A stretch of 64,000 nt of DNA. Source: Casuarina equisetifolia (Eukaryota > Streptophyta > Magnoliopsida > Fagales > Casuarinaceae). Positions 49,840-63,400 of the stretch are shown in pieces; within the stretch, counting starts at the first letter, position 1, and each line of letters opens with the position of its first letter. Where the stretch lies: assembly GCA_028551475.1 (NCBI GenBank), contig CM052358.1, forward strand, positions 4,094,501-4,158,500, read 5' to 3'. The notes below the pieces were generated by a model. It did not search any database. It was not told where the DNA came from and was given only the letters and a program-made list of their open reading frames with translations. Both the position numbers and the translations under genes were made by a program.

Positions 49840-50904
49840 TGTATACTCTGTGGGATTGTTGATAATGTGAAGAGAGGCGGGTTTTAGATTTTGTGGATAT
49901 TAATCCATATTCTTCTCAAGTTTTCTAAGATCAAGTTCATACACAGTTTTATGTCATGAAGAGTTTTATCGCTCTGATGTGGGTTCTTTTATGAACTCGT
50001 TCATCACACCCTAATCCTATAACCATGTATGTTTGTCCCACAACTTAAGAAGCTAGTCCCATAATGAAGATTTTGTGCTTAAATTCAATTGGCTTCTATT
50101 TTGGTTTATGTTGGTTCAGTGCGAGGATCCCTCTGAAGTTCACTGTCAATTCAGCTTAAGAAGGGTCTGCTTATAAACACAGGAAAAAGTCCAAAATAGT
50201 CTGTCTCCAGGGTGTCGAATACAGCAAAAGTGAACTCCTAGCTTCCACTACTAACCAAAGCGATTCTACTGAGAAATTGCTTGAATTATTGAATTGAAAC
50301 ATTGTTAGACTAACCACAGAAGGGAAGGGAGTCAAGCCAATCCCTGGCAATCTGGAGGGGCTCTCTCAGATTGCTTGGCTGCCAGACATCCACGGGCAAA
50401 TCCAGCCAAGCAGAGATGAACAGGGTGCCAATAGATGTCCTGAGAACAATCTGTTGAGAGAAGCTTTTGGTAAAAATGAAAGAACGATATTGAAATCCCA
50501 AAGCCTACCGAATCAACTTGGTTATTAGTTTGGGAGATCTCAAAGGAACTTATAATTACATGACAGGATCTTGATTTAACCAGCAACATTGCAGAATCAA
50601 GGAAGAAATGTCAGCTTGCAAACCCATACAACAAATTATGGCTTTTCAGAAGCATCAAAAGTCAATTACTTTCTGGACCAGGTGCGTAACACACATCATG
50701 GTATGAGTAAAAGTATTCCAGAATCAAGGTCCAGAAATTCAGCTTATTGGCTACACAACAAGTGACAAGACCTGCCATTTCCTTATCTAAAGAATCAAAA
50801 GAAGATTGATATCAGTATCTAATGCTTGACATATATCATGGTATTAGTAAGCAACCACCATCGCCACACATTATGCTAATCCTGAAACACAGAGCCAAAT
50901 TTGA
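49840..50904. other. Convergent 3' ends
   Basis: Probable 3' untranslated regions of the PsbP-domain gene (plus) and the small Cys-rich gene (minus). Open frames near 50310-50590 look non-coding. Confidence 0.4.
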
Positions 50905-51917
50905 CTAATACAAAGTGAATCCGTCTTCATAAGAAACATGCCACCCTTGTCGGCAAGGTGGGGCATTTTCATCGTACTCGGCACAGCAGCTCCATCTTTT
51001 CTTCCAATTGGCACTCCCTGTGTTTGGTCTATTATGCTTTTCATTCCATTTGTAAACAATTACTCCAGAGCGGTCACTCCACTCTCCATCAATTCCCTGG
51101 TGCGGTGGAGCCAATGAAAACAGTCCCTTCTCCCCTGGAAACATTAAGAGCAATAACCAATACCAAGAATGAAAGTAATCTGGGGCGACTTCGCTCCACA
51201 TATTGCTTCCACAGAAGACCAAACAAAATAACAGATAGAAACATATGTTGTTTAGTAAAACACTTTCTGCTTGAACTAAGATACGCGAAGACCCCCATAA
51301 AAGATTTCATATATACAGATGGTGATGGATAGGTGATCTTGAATTGTGATACAAGAGGTTTTCTTATCAGAAGTTCGAACTCTTAATAGGCCTCGTTCTT
51401 TACCCTCTCGGTTCAAGGATCAGGTGAATCGCAGATATGGTTTACCTCTCGCTGAAACATGAATCTCGAAGCCTTTTGTGTTCTCTGAGCAACCAAATTC
51501 CAATTGGATCTATCTATCCGTTTACTCCGGGAAATGATTTCAACTTTTGATTAGCTCTATTTACAAGATTTGACATTCTTTACTACAAACAAACCTTAGA
51601 AAACAATGTCAGCGCTGACAAAAAGAAGCATTAGAAGGAATACTTACAAACTACTTACAAACTACGTACAAAAACAATTGGGTGAGAGGAAAGAGAACCA
51701 GTCACATACCAGTGGTGTGGCCGTGGAAGGAGCAACAAGTTGGGGAATTATCTTTGTCGAAGTAAAGGGTGTTGCACCTTAAGCATCGCTTTTTGGTCTG
51801 AACTTGTGAGGGGCTTGTTCTGCTCTGGTTGGTGTTCAAGCATGCCTTGATCTTTATCCCATTCGATGGCCTGCAATTGCTGAGGAAGCTTTGAGAAAGA
51901 CTCTGCGCCGAAGACAT
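50905..51917 (-). CDS. Small Cys-rich protein, probably plastid-targeted, unknown function
   Basis: Two exons, 51710-51917 and 50905-51134, join in phase to 145 residues. The N-terminal 40 residues are Ser-rich and nearly free of acids (MSSAQSLSQSFLSNCRPSNG), like a chloroplast transit peptide. The mature part has KKRCLRCNTLYFDKDNSPTC, then CSFHGH, GEKGLFSLAPPHQGIDGEWS, WSCCAEYDENAPPC and a final WHVSYEDGFTLY. The CxxC, CSFH and CC pairs suggest a zinc-binding fold and loosely recall CHORD-type domains, but I cannot name the family with confidence. The splice join (ACT-GGG-GAG) reads smoothly through conserved-looking sequence. No damage is seen. Confidence 0.75.
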
Positions 51918-54900
51918 GGCAACGTGCGAATAGTGAGAAACGAGGATGAGGTGTGATTATGAGATTGCGTTAAACTTGGGGTAGCTAAGCAGCCTATACA
52001 TTTGGGCTCGGGATTTCAAGGGCCAATTTCAAGACTCTCTTTTTAAGCTTCCTTTATCTTGACTCCTCACCGTCTAATGCTTTGAGTTAGGTCTTCCTGG
52101 TTAGTTTTTTATTTGTCAAATCACAATGTCTCGTTTTGAATATTGGACCATGAAAGTATAGAATTTGGGAGTGATGGTCCGGTGGGGTTAGTCTTTTCCT
52201 ATTAGCTAATTGATGATTGTGTCTCTAGCTATGAGACATATACATCAAATGTGTTTTATAATGTTTGTGCTGTGAAGTTGGCTTTTGATCTTAAATATGT
52301 TAATTGAGGAGTTAAAATTAGAAACAAAGATGAAAAGGTAATTTTATAAATTATAATTTCTCTCGGTCTGTTTACAAGTATGAGAAATAACTCTGTATAT
52401 CACATCATTTGATGAGCTATGATAGTTGAAGACTAATTTTATGTATATTGTGTCATATGGTGAGTTATGATGTGATCCATCAAATTGTGTCACAATGACA
52501 AATAGATTATCTCTTCCTTATTAGTGAATTCTAATATCCAAATTAAAGATGATGGTCTAAATCAAAATAAGAATCATTTCTTTTACTTCTAGGTTGATAA
52601 AAAATGAAGGATATTTTATTTTGTCTATATTTTTCATTGCTTATTTGTCTGTGGACACCAACCAGAAACAATCTTTGTCCACGGGAATAACTAAGAGTGA
52701 GACAAAAGGTAAAGCAGTGTACTTGTCTCGAAGGGAAAAGATTCATTTGCGCTGTTCCGTTTCCATGCAGTAAATAACCCGCATTTTGTAATGTCGGGCC
52801 ATTAATTTCTTCTTAAGGTAAGTGATGTGAAATTCAGAAACTCTTTCACATCCCAGCTAGCCCTACCCCAGTCTAGTCTAGGTTGGCATGGTCTAGTCCC
52901 TTTTAGTCTTAGCTGATGTATGATTTGAATTGATGCAAGGAAACTGTAGGGACAGTGTTATAAAGGGATAAAGAGGAATGAAAATAAATTTTTTTGTAAA
53001 GGCTAGTCTATATTGAGGTTTTCCTTTTTCCTTTTTTTTTTCTAATAAAAACAAACATCTTATTTCTCTTACGATACATCAAAGTCAATTTTTACTCAAT
53101 AAATTTGTTATAATTTAGTAAGATATAAGTCTCATATTACTAAAAAAATTATTAAAAATCATATTTATAAGATAATGAGTTTTATCACTTTTTAAATTAA
53201 TTTTTAAGTTAGATAACAAACATTTTAATATGATATCATAATTGTTGAAGAGTAATCCCATACTAGTGTAAAAACAACAAAACTTTAGGCCTTATAAGTG
53301 TTGATTCTTCCTCTCTCCTTAAGACATCTTTTGAAGAAACAACGCATATTGGCCTGATTGCTTATTAGTATCAGAGTCAATAATTGTCTTACATGTGTGT
53401 GAGAACCCAATTTAGCTAACAAAGTTTATTGAGCTTGGACTAAGAAAAATTGTTAAAGTGTAGTCCCACATCACTGAGGAACAACAAAACTTTGGGCCTT
53501 ATAAGTGCAAACACTCTCTCTATCTTGAGACATCTTTTGGAGAAACAACTCATGTTGGGCTTAATTGCTTATAATAATCAGAAATTTCTTTAGCATCATT
53601 AGGGACTTCCATTAATTAAGTTTGAATATTATCTATGTAATGCAACCTTTTGATTATTATGATAAGGGGATATACTAAGATGTAGGCAACAACTCTTACA
53701 TTATTAAAAAAATTATTATAAGATAACAAGTTCAATTAACTTTTGAGTCAACTTGTAAGTTGAATAAGGAACTTTTTTTAACATAATTCTTAATTTTGAA
53801 GAGTGATTTCATGGTTGAGGCATGCTACGTGCCGTAAAACAGGCACGTTACAGAAACGAACCAGAAATCTGAAAAATCTCTCCTCATGGTGTCTTTCTGG
53901 AAGCACTTCATGGAAACTATGAGTGCAAGTCCGTCGTAGCAGTGTGTTTCTCGCAGACAGTACCAAGAAATAAAAGCTATAGTAATTAGAGGTGGACCAA
54001 GATCGGAGAAATGGCAGTTTCCTTCGTGCTTTCACGTCCCTGTAAATTTCTCTCTGAACAGCACACGCTTAATAATACACGCTTCAAGACAGAAAACCCT
54101 GCTTTCTTCTTGCAGGTTTTCAAATCTGACCTCGTACGGCCATGATCGACATTCAAGGTCTTGTCCAAGTCTCAAAGCCCTCGGCCAATACCACTGTCGG
54201 TGGGACTCCAAAGGCAATATATAATGCTTAGATTCCTTCGACCAAACCATTAATGTCATTGAAAATGCAACTTCAAAGTTGACTAAAGAGAAATTTATTC
54301 AACAACATAACACATGCATTTTCTTTCTCTTTCATTTTTGTTAGAAAGTAGAAGAAAAGAGAGAATGAAAAGATGGGAGGATCTTAAAAGCAAATAAACT
54401 GAAGAGACAACGAAAAGAAACAAAACATGCATCTACGTGATTTAAACCATTTTCTCCATTTGGAGAAAAGTCATCTGGATTAACAGATGAACTGAAGAAT
54501 TAAGGATTTAGTTCCTCTATATCAATTAATTCAGTAATCTCTCCATTTAATGCTTGACCATTCATCACTAATAAGGCACAAATTCAAATGTTTTATTAAG
54601 ATACACTCTCACTTAACCCAGTAAACTTTCACCCACATGAAAAACCCTTTGTCTTACATATGTGACTTTGTTATGACAAATCAGTGATATTGTAAAGAGA
54701 AATCATCAACAGCTAACCCACAGAACTCTATTTTGCATAAGAAAGTAATCTCTATACAACTTATTTGTGGCCGGTTATATACCTTGGCATCTGCTAAGGC
54801 AAGGGTTGCACTTCTTTCCTATTGGGTGAATTTACATTGGAAGGGAAGATAACATTTGGTATAAAAGGGAGCTAAGAATAAAAGAAGGCATAGAGAAACT

Positions 54901-54981
54901 TTAAGATGTAGCTTGAGCCACTCGTGACTAAGTGAAGCTCGATATTAGAGCAAATGACCAAAGGACTCAATTTCATTCAAC
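51918..54981. other. Intergenic region with repeats
   Basis: AT-rich from about 52030. Related repeats lie at 53100-53580, with a weaker copy near 53690-53800. Short open frames at 53790-54260 lack any family signature. The part next to 54981 is likely the 3' untranslated region of the WIP gene. Confidence 0.4.
53247..53572 (+). repeat. Pair of direct repeats, about 125 bp each
   Basis: Copies at about 53247-53371 and 53447-53572. Each runs GAGTAATCCCA or GTGTAGTCCCA, then ACAACAAAACTTT-GGCCTTATAAGTG, then GAGACATCTTTTG-AGAAACAACTCAT or a close variant. The class is unknown; such pieces recall the ends of small LTR-type repeats. Confidence 0.55.
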
Positions 54982-57108
54982 TCATGACATTGAGGAATCA
55001 CCTTCAAGTTCAACATCGGATACAGCTTCATCCCCTTCCGGAGAGTAGTCAATACCAAAAGCACCATGACCGATTCCAAAAGCTTTAATATGGTCTTTTA
55101 AAGACCTCTTATGCTTAAAGTCAGACCCACAAATGCAGTACCAGATCTTCCCGCAGTTCTTCTCGTGGGTTCTCCAGTCACCTTTAACAGCGAATTGTTT
55201 GCAGCATTTCCTGCACATGAAGGGTTTGGTCCCATGCTTCCGCCTGTAGTGTGTTTGGAGGGTCCTGAAATCCTTGAGAGGCCTTGCTCTTGGGTGCTCG
55301 ATACTGTGCTTGCAGCCTGGTGCACAGCAATAGCATGGAAGTCTTAGCATGGCTGCTGGTTGGGTTCCCTTCAGAGAGTGAGGCCCTTTTCTATATTGAG
55401 ATCCATGACCCCACATATGCATCTGCCGTGCCAATCGAAAAGCATACTTAGAGAGACAACAATGAAGATTATGTGTGCAGTGTATGTAAAACCAAGACAG
55501 TACTTGCATCTTCAGACTTCTGCTACTTAGATCCTACTGATGCGAAGTTATGTTTGAGACCAACAAATTAGATAAATAATACGAACTTTCTATTACTCAG
55601 TCTCCTCCCAAGAACATAAGATTGATTTTGATTTGGATTGTATAGGGTATTTAAGAGTTTCAAAAAACATAAATAGGATCTATTTGACATCCATATCATT
55701 TTTGAATTTAAACTCGCCTAAGGACAGACGGTTACAAACTTTCATCTTTCAAAACCAGTTTGAACACTCTTTTTATAGGAACAACAGAACCGTATTACTA
55801 ACAAAGACATCTCTCATCTCTGAATTTCTAGAACAAAGCAACTGTCTTTCTGAAAATAACTTCTCTTCTATGGTAGAAGGACCTTGACATTTTATGGGAT
55901 TTGGACGTGGGAATTTTATTACTCTCCTGCTTGGGTGAAACATTCTGACTCACTGAACATCCGACAATAAATTGTTGGACTTTTCTTGTCAAACTTGTCT
56001 ACTACTTAAAGGAGACTGCCAATGTCGTGGCTACGGCTGTCGTCTACCGGTTTCCTTAGTGCAGGAACATCTGAATCCATATGTTCCTTCAACAGACACG
56101 ATAGTTGGGTCTTAGAAAATTTTAACCTCAGGTTGGACACACTTGAGGTTTGGATTATGAGCTCCGGGAGATTGATCAAGATCATCAGAACCAGAAGCGC
56201 TGTAGATCTTATCCGTGTTACCCCAAGAGAATTGCAATTTGGAGCAGCAAACGAATTACCAAAAGCACAAAGGAGCATTTTCATGAATGCCCGCAAATAA
56301 AACAAAGAAAAGTATGAAGGTGATTCTCAGTTGGGTCAGATGGCCATGTTCAACCAAAAGTCACGCATCAAAAATGTTTTATTTAGATAAACAAAAGGTG
56401 TGCAGATAAACATAAATTTCGAAACTAGCGGAAAAGTTAATTTTAGCTCAAAGAAAGAAAACAAGAAATGAAGAGAAAGGAAAGGAAAAGAAAGGTAATT
56501 CAAGGGAAAAGAAGTATAGGTATCTGCAGTGCAACGAGGCATACCTGGAGATTATTGTATCTGTTAAAGGTCTTGGAGCAAACAGGACATGAGAATTGAG
56601 TAGGACCTATGAGTATCTGGGAAGGGGTTGGAATCCAATACTGACCCTTGCTGTGGCTGCTCAAAGGGTAACCAGAAATCACTCTCAGTCCTTCCTTATT
56701 TGTCAAATCTGCCGGAGGGGGTATCATCCTGCCGCTCAGATCTCTACTAGGGCTAGGAAGGCCTATATGTAGGGCTATGGTGACAGTTTCATCACCATAA
56801 CCTTTCTTCATGGTTTTGTCTTCTTCCTCCTCTATCGCACTACTTGAGGACTCATGTTCTTCTTCTCCGGTAGGACTCAAGTTGTTTATTAGAGGAAGAG
56901 CTTCCTTGACAGGAGGTGAAGACGGTATCGAGGGAATAGAGGGTTGGCACTGAATGAAAGATTGGTTGCTAAGGATATTGCTTGAGTAGGAATGAGGAGG
57001 ATAAGAAGTAAAATTAGGAGCGGAGTGAGAAGGGAAAGAAGAATAATGAGACTGGAGAGGCATGAAGTTGAACCATCCTGTAAACGAGTTGGAGTAGGGG
57101 TCTGTCAT
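54982..57108 (-). CDS. WIP-type C2H2 zinc-finger transcription factor (WIP2/4/5 group), two exons
   Basis: Nuclear DNA-binding regulator of development. Exons 56545-57108 and 54982-55422, with a 1122-base intron, give 334 residues. The start MTDPYSN is that of Arabidopsis WIP2 (NTT). The middle has [13 protein letters not shown], a conserved WIP-group block. The WIP domain begins at about residue 157 ([20 protein letters not shown]). The first finger spans the intron ([15 protein letters not shown] then MHMWGH). Later fingers include [42 protein letters not shown] and [16 protein letters not shown]. One position reads CRKCCK where family members usually have CRKCGK. WIP2-type sequence ([21 protein letters not shown]) separates it from WIP1/TT1. 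No damage is seen. Confidence 0.95.
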
Positions 57109-57405
57109 GGTGAAAGATTGGCAAGGAAGAACGAAGACGTGGATGTTTGGTTCTCACCAACAAGATGTATATATAAATACTGTCAGGCTATGAGAGAGAG
57201 AGAGAGAAGGAGACGGTGTGAAAAGGCTAAACGAAACAAGAAAGTGAGTGGGATCATAATAAATTACCCCTGCAGGGCGAGAAGCGAAGTAACAACGCCA
57301 GAAGATGAGAACGAGATGGGAAAAGCCGAACTAAAGTCAGATTTTTTGACCTACTGGTTCTCCCGCTAGAAAGAGACTGGGGAAACATTCTGTAGTTTCA
57401 CACTT

Positions 57406-57409
<4 letters not shown>
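57109..57409. promoter_or_regulatory. WIP gene promoter and leader
   Basis: Contains a GA-rich stretch near 57190-57210 and sits between the start codon and the CT/CA microsatellite. Specific sites are not assigned. Confidence 0.4.

Positions 57410-57469
<60 letters not shown>
57410..57469. repeat. (CT)n(CA)n microsatellite upstream of the WIP gene
   Basis: About 18 TC units followed by about 12 AC units. GAGA/CT tracts often lie upstream of plant developmental regulators and can recruit BPC proteins; a role here is inference. Confidence 0.9.
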
Positions 57470-57470
<1 letters not shown>

Positions 57471-60400
57471 AGACAGGGGCACCACCCGGCAATTGCTTTG
57501 GGAACCGTGTAACATGCGATCCCTTCTTTTGACTTGCAACAGTCAAACGTTTTCATCCAAGCAGTTGTGAAGTTCCGATGTAAACCTCTTTTTTGTTCTA
57601 TCTTAAACACCATAAAATTAGCTCCTCTAATTGGTTTCCTTTGCATGTTCTCATTCCATTCTTTTTTTAGGCATGTACTAATCTTTACATATGATTATTC
57701 AATTAAGAAACTTCTTTTACGCTTGCTATTAACCGTAGAGTAAGCCATTCCTTTGTTTACTCTTCTTTTTGGTGTGCATGAACAGCTTAAATTGGTTTCT
57801 TTGCACGTTTGAACTAAAAACTTCTTTCCTTCAGTTCCTTTAGGGATTCATTTGATCTCTATCTATAGTTAATCAACAGTCAACTTTTTCGGCTACTCTC
57901 TTCTGGTGTGCAGCACCCCGACATTTTCATGTGCTCTACCCGGGTAAGTTTCAGTTGGTAAGATGACAATAAATTCGTTTAAACACAATTTAATGCATTG
58001 TAGCTTTCAAAAGCTGAAGAAATTTCGTAAGTAGACAAGAAGCGAAATAGCAAACGGTAACTTTATGCTAATAATTTGCATCCAACATTGAAAACACTCT
58101 GGGAAGCATTACTAGCTGAACCACCTCGTAGACAACGACATTGTCTGCCCCACGTCCCTTTTCTCTTCCGGGGAATACCTTTGCACCTAGTGATTGGCAG
58201 TTTTGTGAACCTCATGCCTTCTCCAGAGTACCTGTAGAAGTTTCCAGCATTGACTCGATCATGAAACGTGGAACTCATATTTAACAAAACTAGAACAAGA
58301 CATTGTGGTTGAAATTGATGGCCAAACTGTTGAGCTAGTGGTTGATACAAGTCCAATTATGTCGATCCAGCATTCGCGGAGATGAAGCCAGCAAGGATAG
58401 TGGTGGCCGAAAGCTATGTTGCCGTTTTATTCGTCGGGATTCAACATGACATTGACGTGGTAAAACTCAAGGCAGTCATGAAACAGGAACACCCTCTGCA
58501 ACAAGATAACCCAACCCCTTTCTTTTGTCCCTTCCGGTAGCAGCTAGATCCTTCTCAGTGGTGGTGGCATCAGGACACAGAAAAAGGACCCTCTTAATGG
58601 AACAAGCAGGAGAAAGCTCGAGCAATATGGTAAGAAAGAAAAAGGAAGAAGGATAGGGACAGTTGAATTCTTCTATGCATTTCATGACAATAGAACACAG
58701 GAAACCGAATCCCACAGTTGATCACCATTTTCATGGGCCAGTATTGTTGACGACTTGAGTTCAAATGGTTACAAGTGTCGGCACTTCATAATACCTTCTT
58801 GAATTTGACAAATGGGGGGCTGAACTAAATAGGGTTCTTGAGATTAGGTTCAGAAAAACAAAAATTATATATCCCATGTAATTAATGAATGATGTTAGTG
58901 GTTGAACCCTAGAACACTGGGAAGTTGAAGCTTTGTTAGCTCTTTACCACAAACCCATCCAGTGTAATATAAAATTCGCCTAGTGGTAATCATCATTTTG
59001 GTTTTCTCAAACTATAATGACTACCCGTTTTGGTTGAAGACCCTGAGAGCAATGTTGACCCATTTTGGTTGATCTTCAACTTTTTAGCTTATCTCGAAGC
59101 TACTAGTGAGTAAACCGAAGCAAAATTCATGGGGAAATTGGACTGTAGTTGGCTTCAAATTTTTTATGAAGACGAGAATTGGTTTTCCCAAATCATTCAA
59201 GATTTCACTACCCGAAGAACTCAGTTAAGGGACCATTAAATGCACCTCTACTTCTGCGATTTGAGTCGGGAATACATAGTATCTCGCGCGGGGCTGATAA
59301 GCTTAGTAATCAGTAGTCTAACTAGCTAGATTCTGCATCAATTGAACTTAAAAGGAAATAGGGGCACTTGATATGGAAAACCCATGTGAGGGCAATGGCA
59401 ACTCCATGCGTTGCTTTCCACTTCTTTTTTCTTGACTAAAGAAAATGAGAGTAAACTTCTGTAAAGATTTATATTACTTGTTTTCTGGCCAAAGAAAATA
59501 ATAATAAACTTTTGTAAAGACTTGTATTATTTAAATTTTTCTCGACAATCTTCTTTATAAAGGAGAAAAGATTTGGATAGTATTAAACTTTTTAAAGATC
59601 TGAGTATCCTCCAAAAAGGCATTTTTTATAAGCTACATTTCTCGCAGGGGGACAATCATGCCTCTGCAGTGTCCATTAAGAGCGTTGGACAATAATTATC
59701 GTTTGAAGAGCTGTATGGAGAGTCTTTGTTGACCGGAGTCCAAATTCATACTTTAATGTTTCCGAGACTGCACGAGTGTGTTTTGGAAACTGAGCTTGAG
59801 CCATTTGAGTCTTCATGTTCTAGACAAGTTTTAGAGTTTCTAAACGACTTTGCCTCCTCCATTGCAGTCCCAAACAAAGCTCGAATCAAGTTGCTTGGTG
59901 CTTGCTTCCCAAATGCTCCGGTTCTTTTCTTAAACAACTAAAAAGGAACATCGGCAGAAGTCGGCTTCTCCTGTTCACATGGCTATATCTTCGACTGCAG
60001 GTGCCCTTGCTACCAAGGTCGTTGTCACATAAAATAAATGCCCTTCACTCTCGAAGCAAAGTTGCTTATCCATAAATACGGCTAACCATGTGCTGAAGAA
60101 GGTAGCTCAATCCTACTTCACTTCAAGGTTTAATAAATCTCCAGATTTTCGTTAAATGTATCCATCACTTCCTTTTCATGAACGCATCCTTACACAAGGA
60201 CTTTTATAAATGATGATATTTTTTTAGCAATCAAAAGACAGGCATTGGATCAACCTATGTCCTTGAATGAAGCAGTGAATGAGCATCCTATCTGCCTTTA
60301 TGGCCGGAACTTGGGGGTGGGTGAAGAAATATGAATTATCGAGCTGACTCCCTGTATCATCACCTTGAGGACTTGTATTGGAACCAACCATGTTCTTTCT

Positions 60401-63400
60401 TATTTGTCATTAAGAGTGTGTACTCAGTAACATTGTGATTGGTCGAGAAGAAGGCGGACTTGGCCTCCCAGTGACTAAAGCGGCCAACCTGGTGATGTTA
60501 TTCGCGTTGATGGTCGGAAGTACACGAAGTGACAAGAAGGGACCTGCACTGGGATGTTCAGAGTAGCATGATTGAATCTCACTGTTCACATCCACCCATG
60601 ATGTCATTAGTGCTGAAGGATCGCTCGTTTCTATCTGTAACGAAGGGACGAGTTTATCCTTCGGTGGGTCATGTTATCCCCCTCAATATCAGCAGAAACT
60701 TCCTAGAAACCGACCATGGGCAGGCTTACCCAGTCCTGCGTTAAGATTGTACACTTTGCTTTCTCAATGAATTTTGAGAATTGCAGATACTTGCTGACTG
60801 TAAATCACTTTGATGTATCGTTGATGACCGATCTTAGGGAGATTATAAATCTGTCTGCCAACTTATGTATCAATATATGATTATAGAGCATGGAGTGCAG
60901 TTTACAGCACGTAGCAGATATGTGGTAATTTCAGAGTAAGATGTAAGTATCCATGGATGCCTCCCCACGCTCACAAGTTTAGAAGGTTTCTCCAAGATGT
61001 GGAACCATGATGGCCGTCGAAACCAGAAGGTCTAATTATTTGGTTCTAGCCCCGTGCTGCAGAACATGTCGGTTCTGATCTGTCCTCAGCAAACTCCATG
61101 GCTGAAAACAATACCATCAGAAATGACCATGGAAGTCGGTTTGGTTGCTACAATTATTGTCTGCCATGAGATGTCTGGCACGCAAATCATCATCACTTGC
61201 GTGGCATTTTCTCGGAAGGGCCATGGCCCGAAAATGCCAAGGCTGGGTGCCCCCCCACCATCTTTGTTGTACTTGAACAATTTGGACGTACTAACGGAGT
61301 TTTTCTTCAATAATGAATCAGAGAAGCAGAACTTTACGTCACACCACAAGGACAGGAAAAGCTTGTCAAGCAATCTCATAATAGGACTTCACAGATGAGT
61401 CTCGAAGTCTATTTCTTCTGTTCTTTTTTATTTTTCTGATTCAAAAAATGACAGCCTAAACTTCTTTTAACAATCATAAGATACGACAAACAGAAGTACC
61501 CGGGTGTTAATGAGCAATTTTCAACCGCAATACTCCATTGAAGATCCTGCACAAAGAAACTTTGGAAATAAAACAAAGTAGTACTTGCACATTTGTTGTT
61601 GGCGGGTCTACCTCGACTTGTACCGGCCTGATGTCAGGAGCAATTTACTCAAACCAGCACAGAAATGGTCACAGGATCGAGAAGACACGTTTCACCCCAG
61701 TGAAAAACGACAGAGTCGCTAAAAGACATCGTTTTATGAACAAAATGGATAATGACCATTGTCTCTTGAACCAGACAGCGACCCTTCAAGGGTGAGCAGG
61801 GGAATAGAGTGGCTAAAAATGGACCTTAACGTTATCAGTGCAAAGATGATAGGGACAGGCTCTTCACGAGCTGCTTAGCCATTAATTTCAGTACTTTATT
61901 GGCACTGATCAGCATGGAGCTCAGACTGCGACGTAAAAATAAGAAAATATAAAGAAAAGAAATCTTGGAAAGGAAGGTGGAGGATACTGTTCCAGCTAAC
62001 GTCCCACTGCTACAGAACCTGGATAGTAAACTAGTCAGGCTCTGAATCGTGACTGAGTTAGTTCTTCCACAATCAAAGCAAGCAAGTTTCGCTTCTTCTT
62101 TTGGTAAAGAGAGAACGAGACCGTAAAACGTAAAATAGTTTGTGCACCCGTGAACCCGGAGGGAAGAAATTAAATGGCTTCTTCTTTTCAGCGTCCAACC
62201 AGGGGTGAAATGCTTTTGAAAAGACATGCAATTAATGTTTAACTTCACAGAAAGAGAAGTCCTCTGAAGGGGGAGCCCACGGCCTTTCCAAACCAACCCA
62301 CATTTTACAGGGCTAGTTTTAAGTTTGCATTAAGGGAAGTACCCCAGAACAGCTTCATCTTCATCATGCAAGACCATTTTTCCTTTGCATTTACTTTTAA
62401 TGCACAAACAGGCCAAATCCCGGGAATCCAGAACGAAGCAGACATTTCCGTGGCGTGCTCCAATAACATACACTAGAAAACAAGCCATCCAGCCTTGAAT
62501 TGAATGATCCCGGAGGCTCTGGGCCACACATCCCATCCAACCCCCTGTAATATTAGTGTGAGTACTGCTTTCTGTCTCCCTCTGTGTCTCCGGAGTATGA
62601 AAAGATAGACGGGAATACTAAACTAAGATTCCTTTGGCAGCAATGGAGCCGGCCAAATTCCAGCGAGTCCACATCTCCATCCGTCATTTCTTTTCCCTAC
62701 TTGCAGAATTCCTTGTGCAAATTACATTCAGAAAACAGTGAAAGCGCAGGCAACGAGAAGGGAGCTACATGGTTCAGGCAATAGGGAGCTTTCCACTCGA
62801 AGACAGATCATGAACTGAAGAACAAAAATGGGCCGACGCCTAGGGCAGGGCCATCGTTATCTGTCGCATTAGAGCAGAAACAACCTTCGTCACACAGGAG
62901 ACTGAAAGAAAAGAAGATAAAAAGCAAAGATACAAAGACAGTACCAAGTGGTTGAGAAGGATTTATTGACAAGAACGTCCTTCACCATTGAAATGAATGC
63001 AACTCAAGGGGCTATTCAGCTCCGCTCAAATGAACTAAGTCAACTTAGAAATAGTCTAAAAGTAATCGTGTAAAATGGTTAAAAAATACTCCAAAAATCA
63101 GTAAAATATGAAGTATTAAAGCATATAAAAAAGATATTAAGTTTTTAAAATAGACTCAGTTCATGAATGACCACTATAAAAAATAGCACAAAACTAATAT
63201 TAAGAATATTTTTTAAGAAAATATTATTAAAAAGATGACAATTAAAGTAAGACAAATTTCAAGTCTTATAGTTAGAATTCTTACTAGCTCAATATTGCAC
63301 TAACTGACTAAGTGATGATATAAGATATTGATTTATATGAATTGGGTTAACTTTACAAATTGTAAATATTCCTACCAAGATCCATTAATATAAACTTGGT

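Noticed and set aside
53790-54260. Minus frames with Cys/His residues
   Set aside because: Overlapping frames in unrelated phases, no motif and no conserved layout.
57410-57646. Minus frame with RE repeats and CVCVCV
   Set aside because: Direct translation of the CT/CA microsatellite.
61835-62296. 153-codon minus frame
   Set aside because: Longest in its area, but Leu/Ser-rich with no recognised family and no supporting exon structure; left unassigned.
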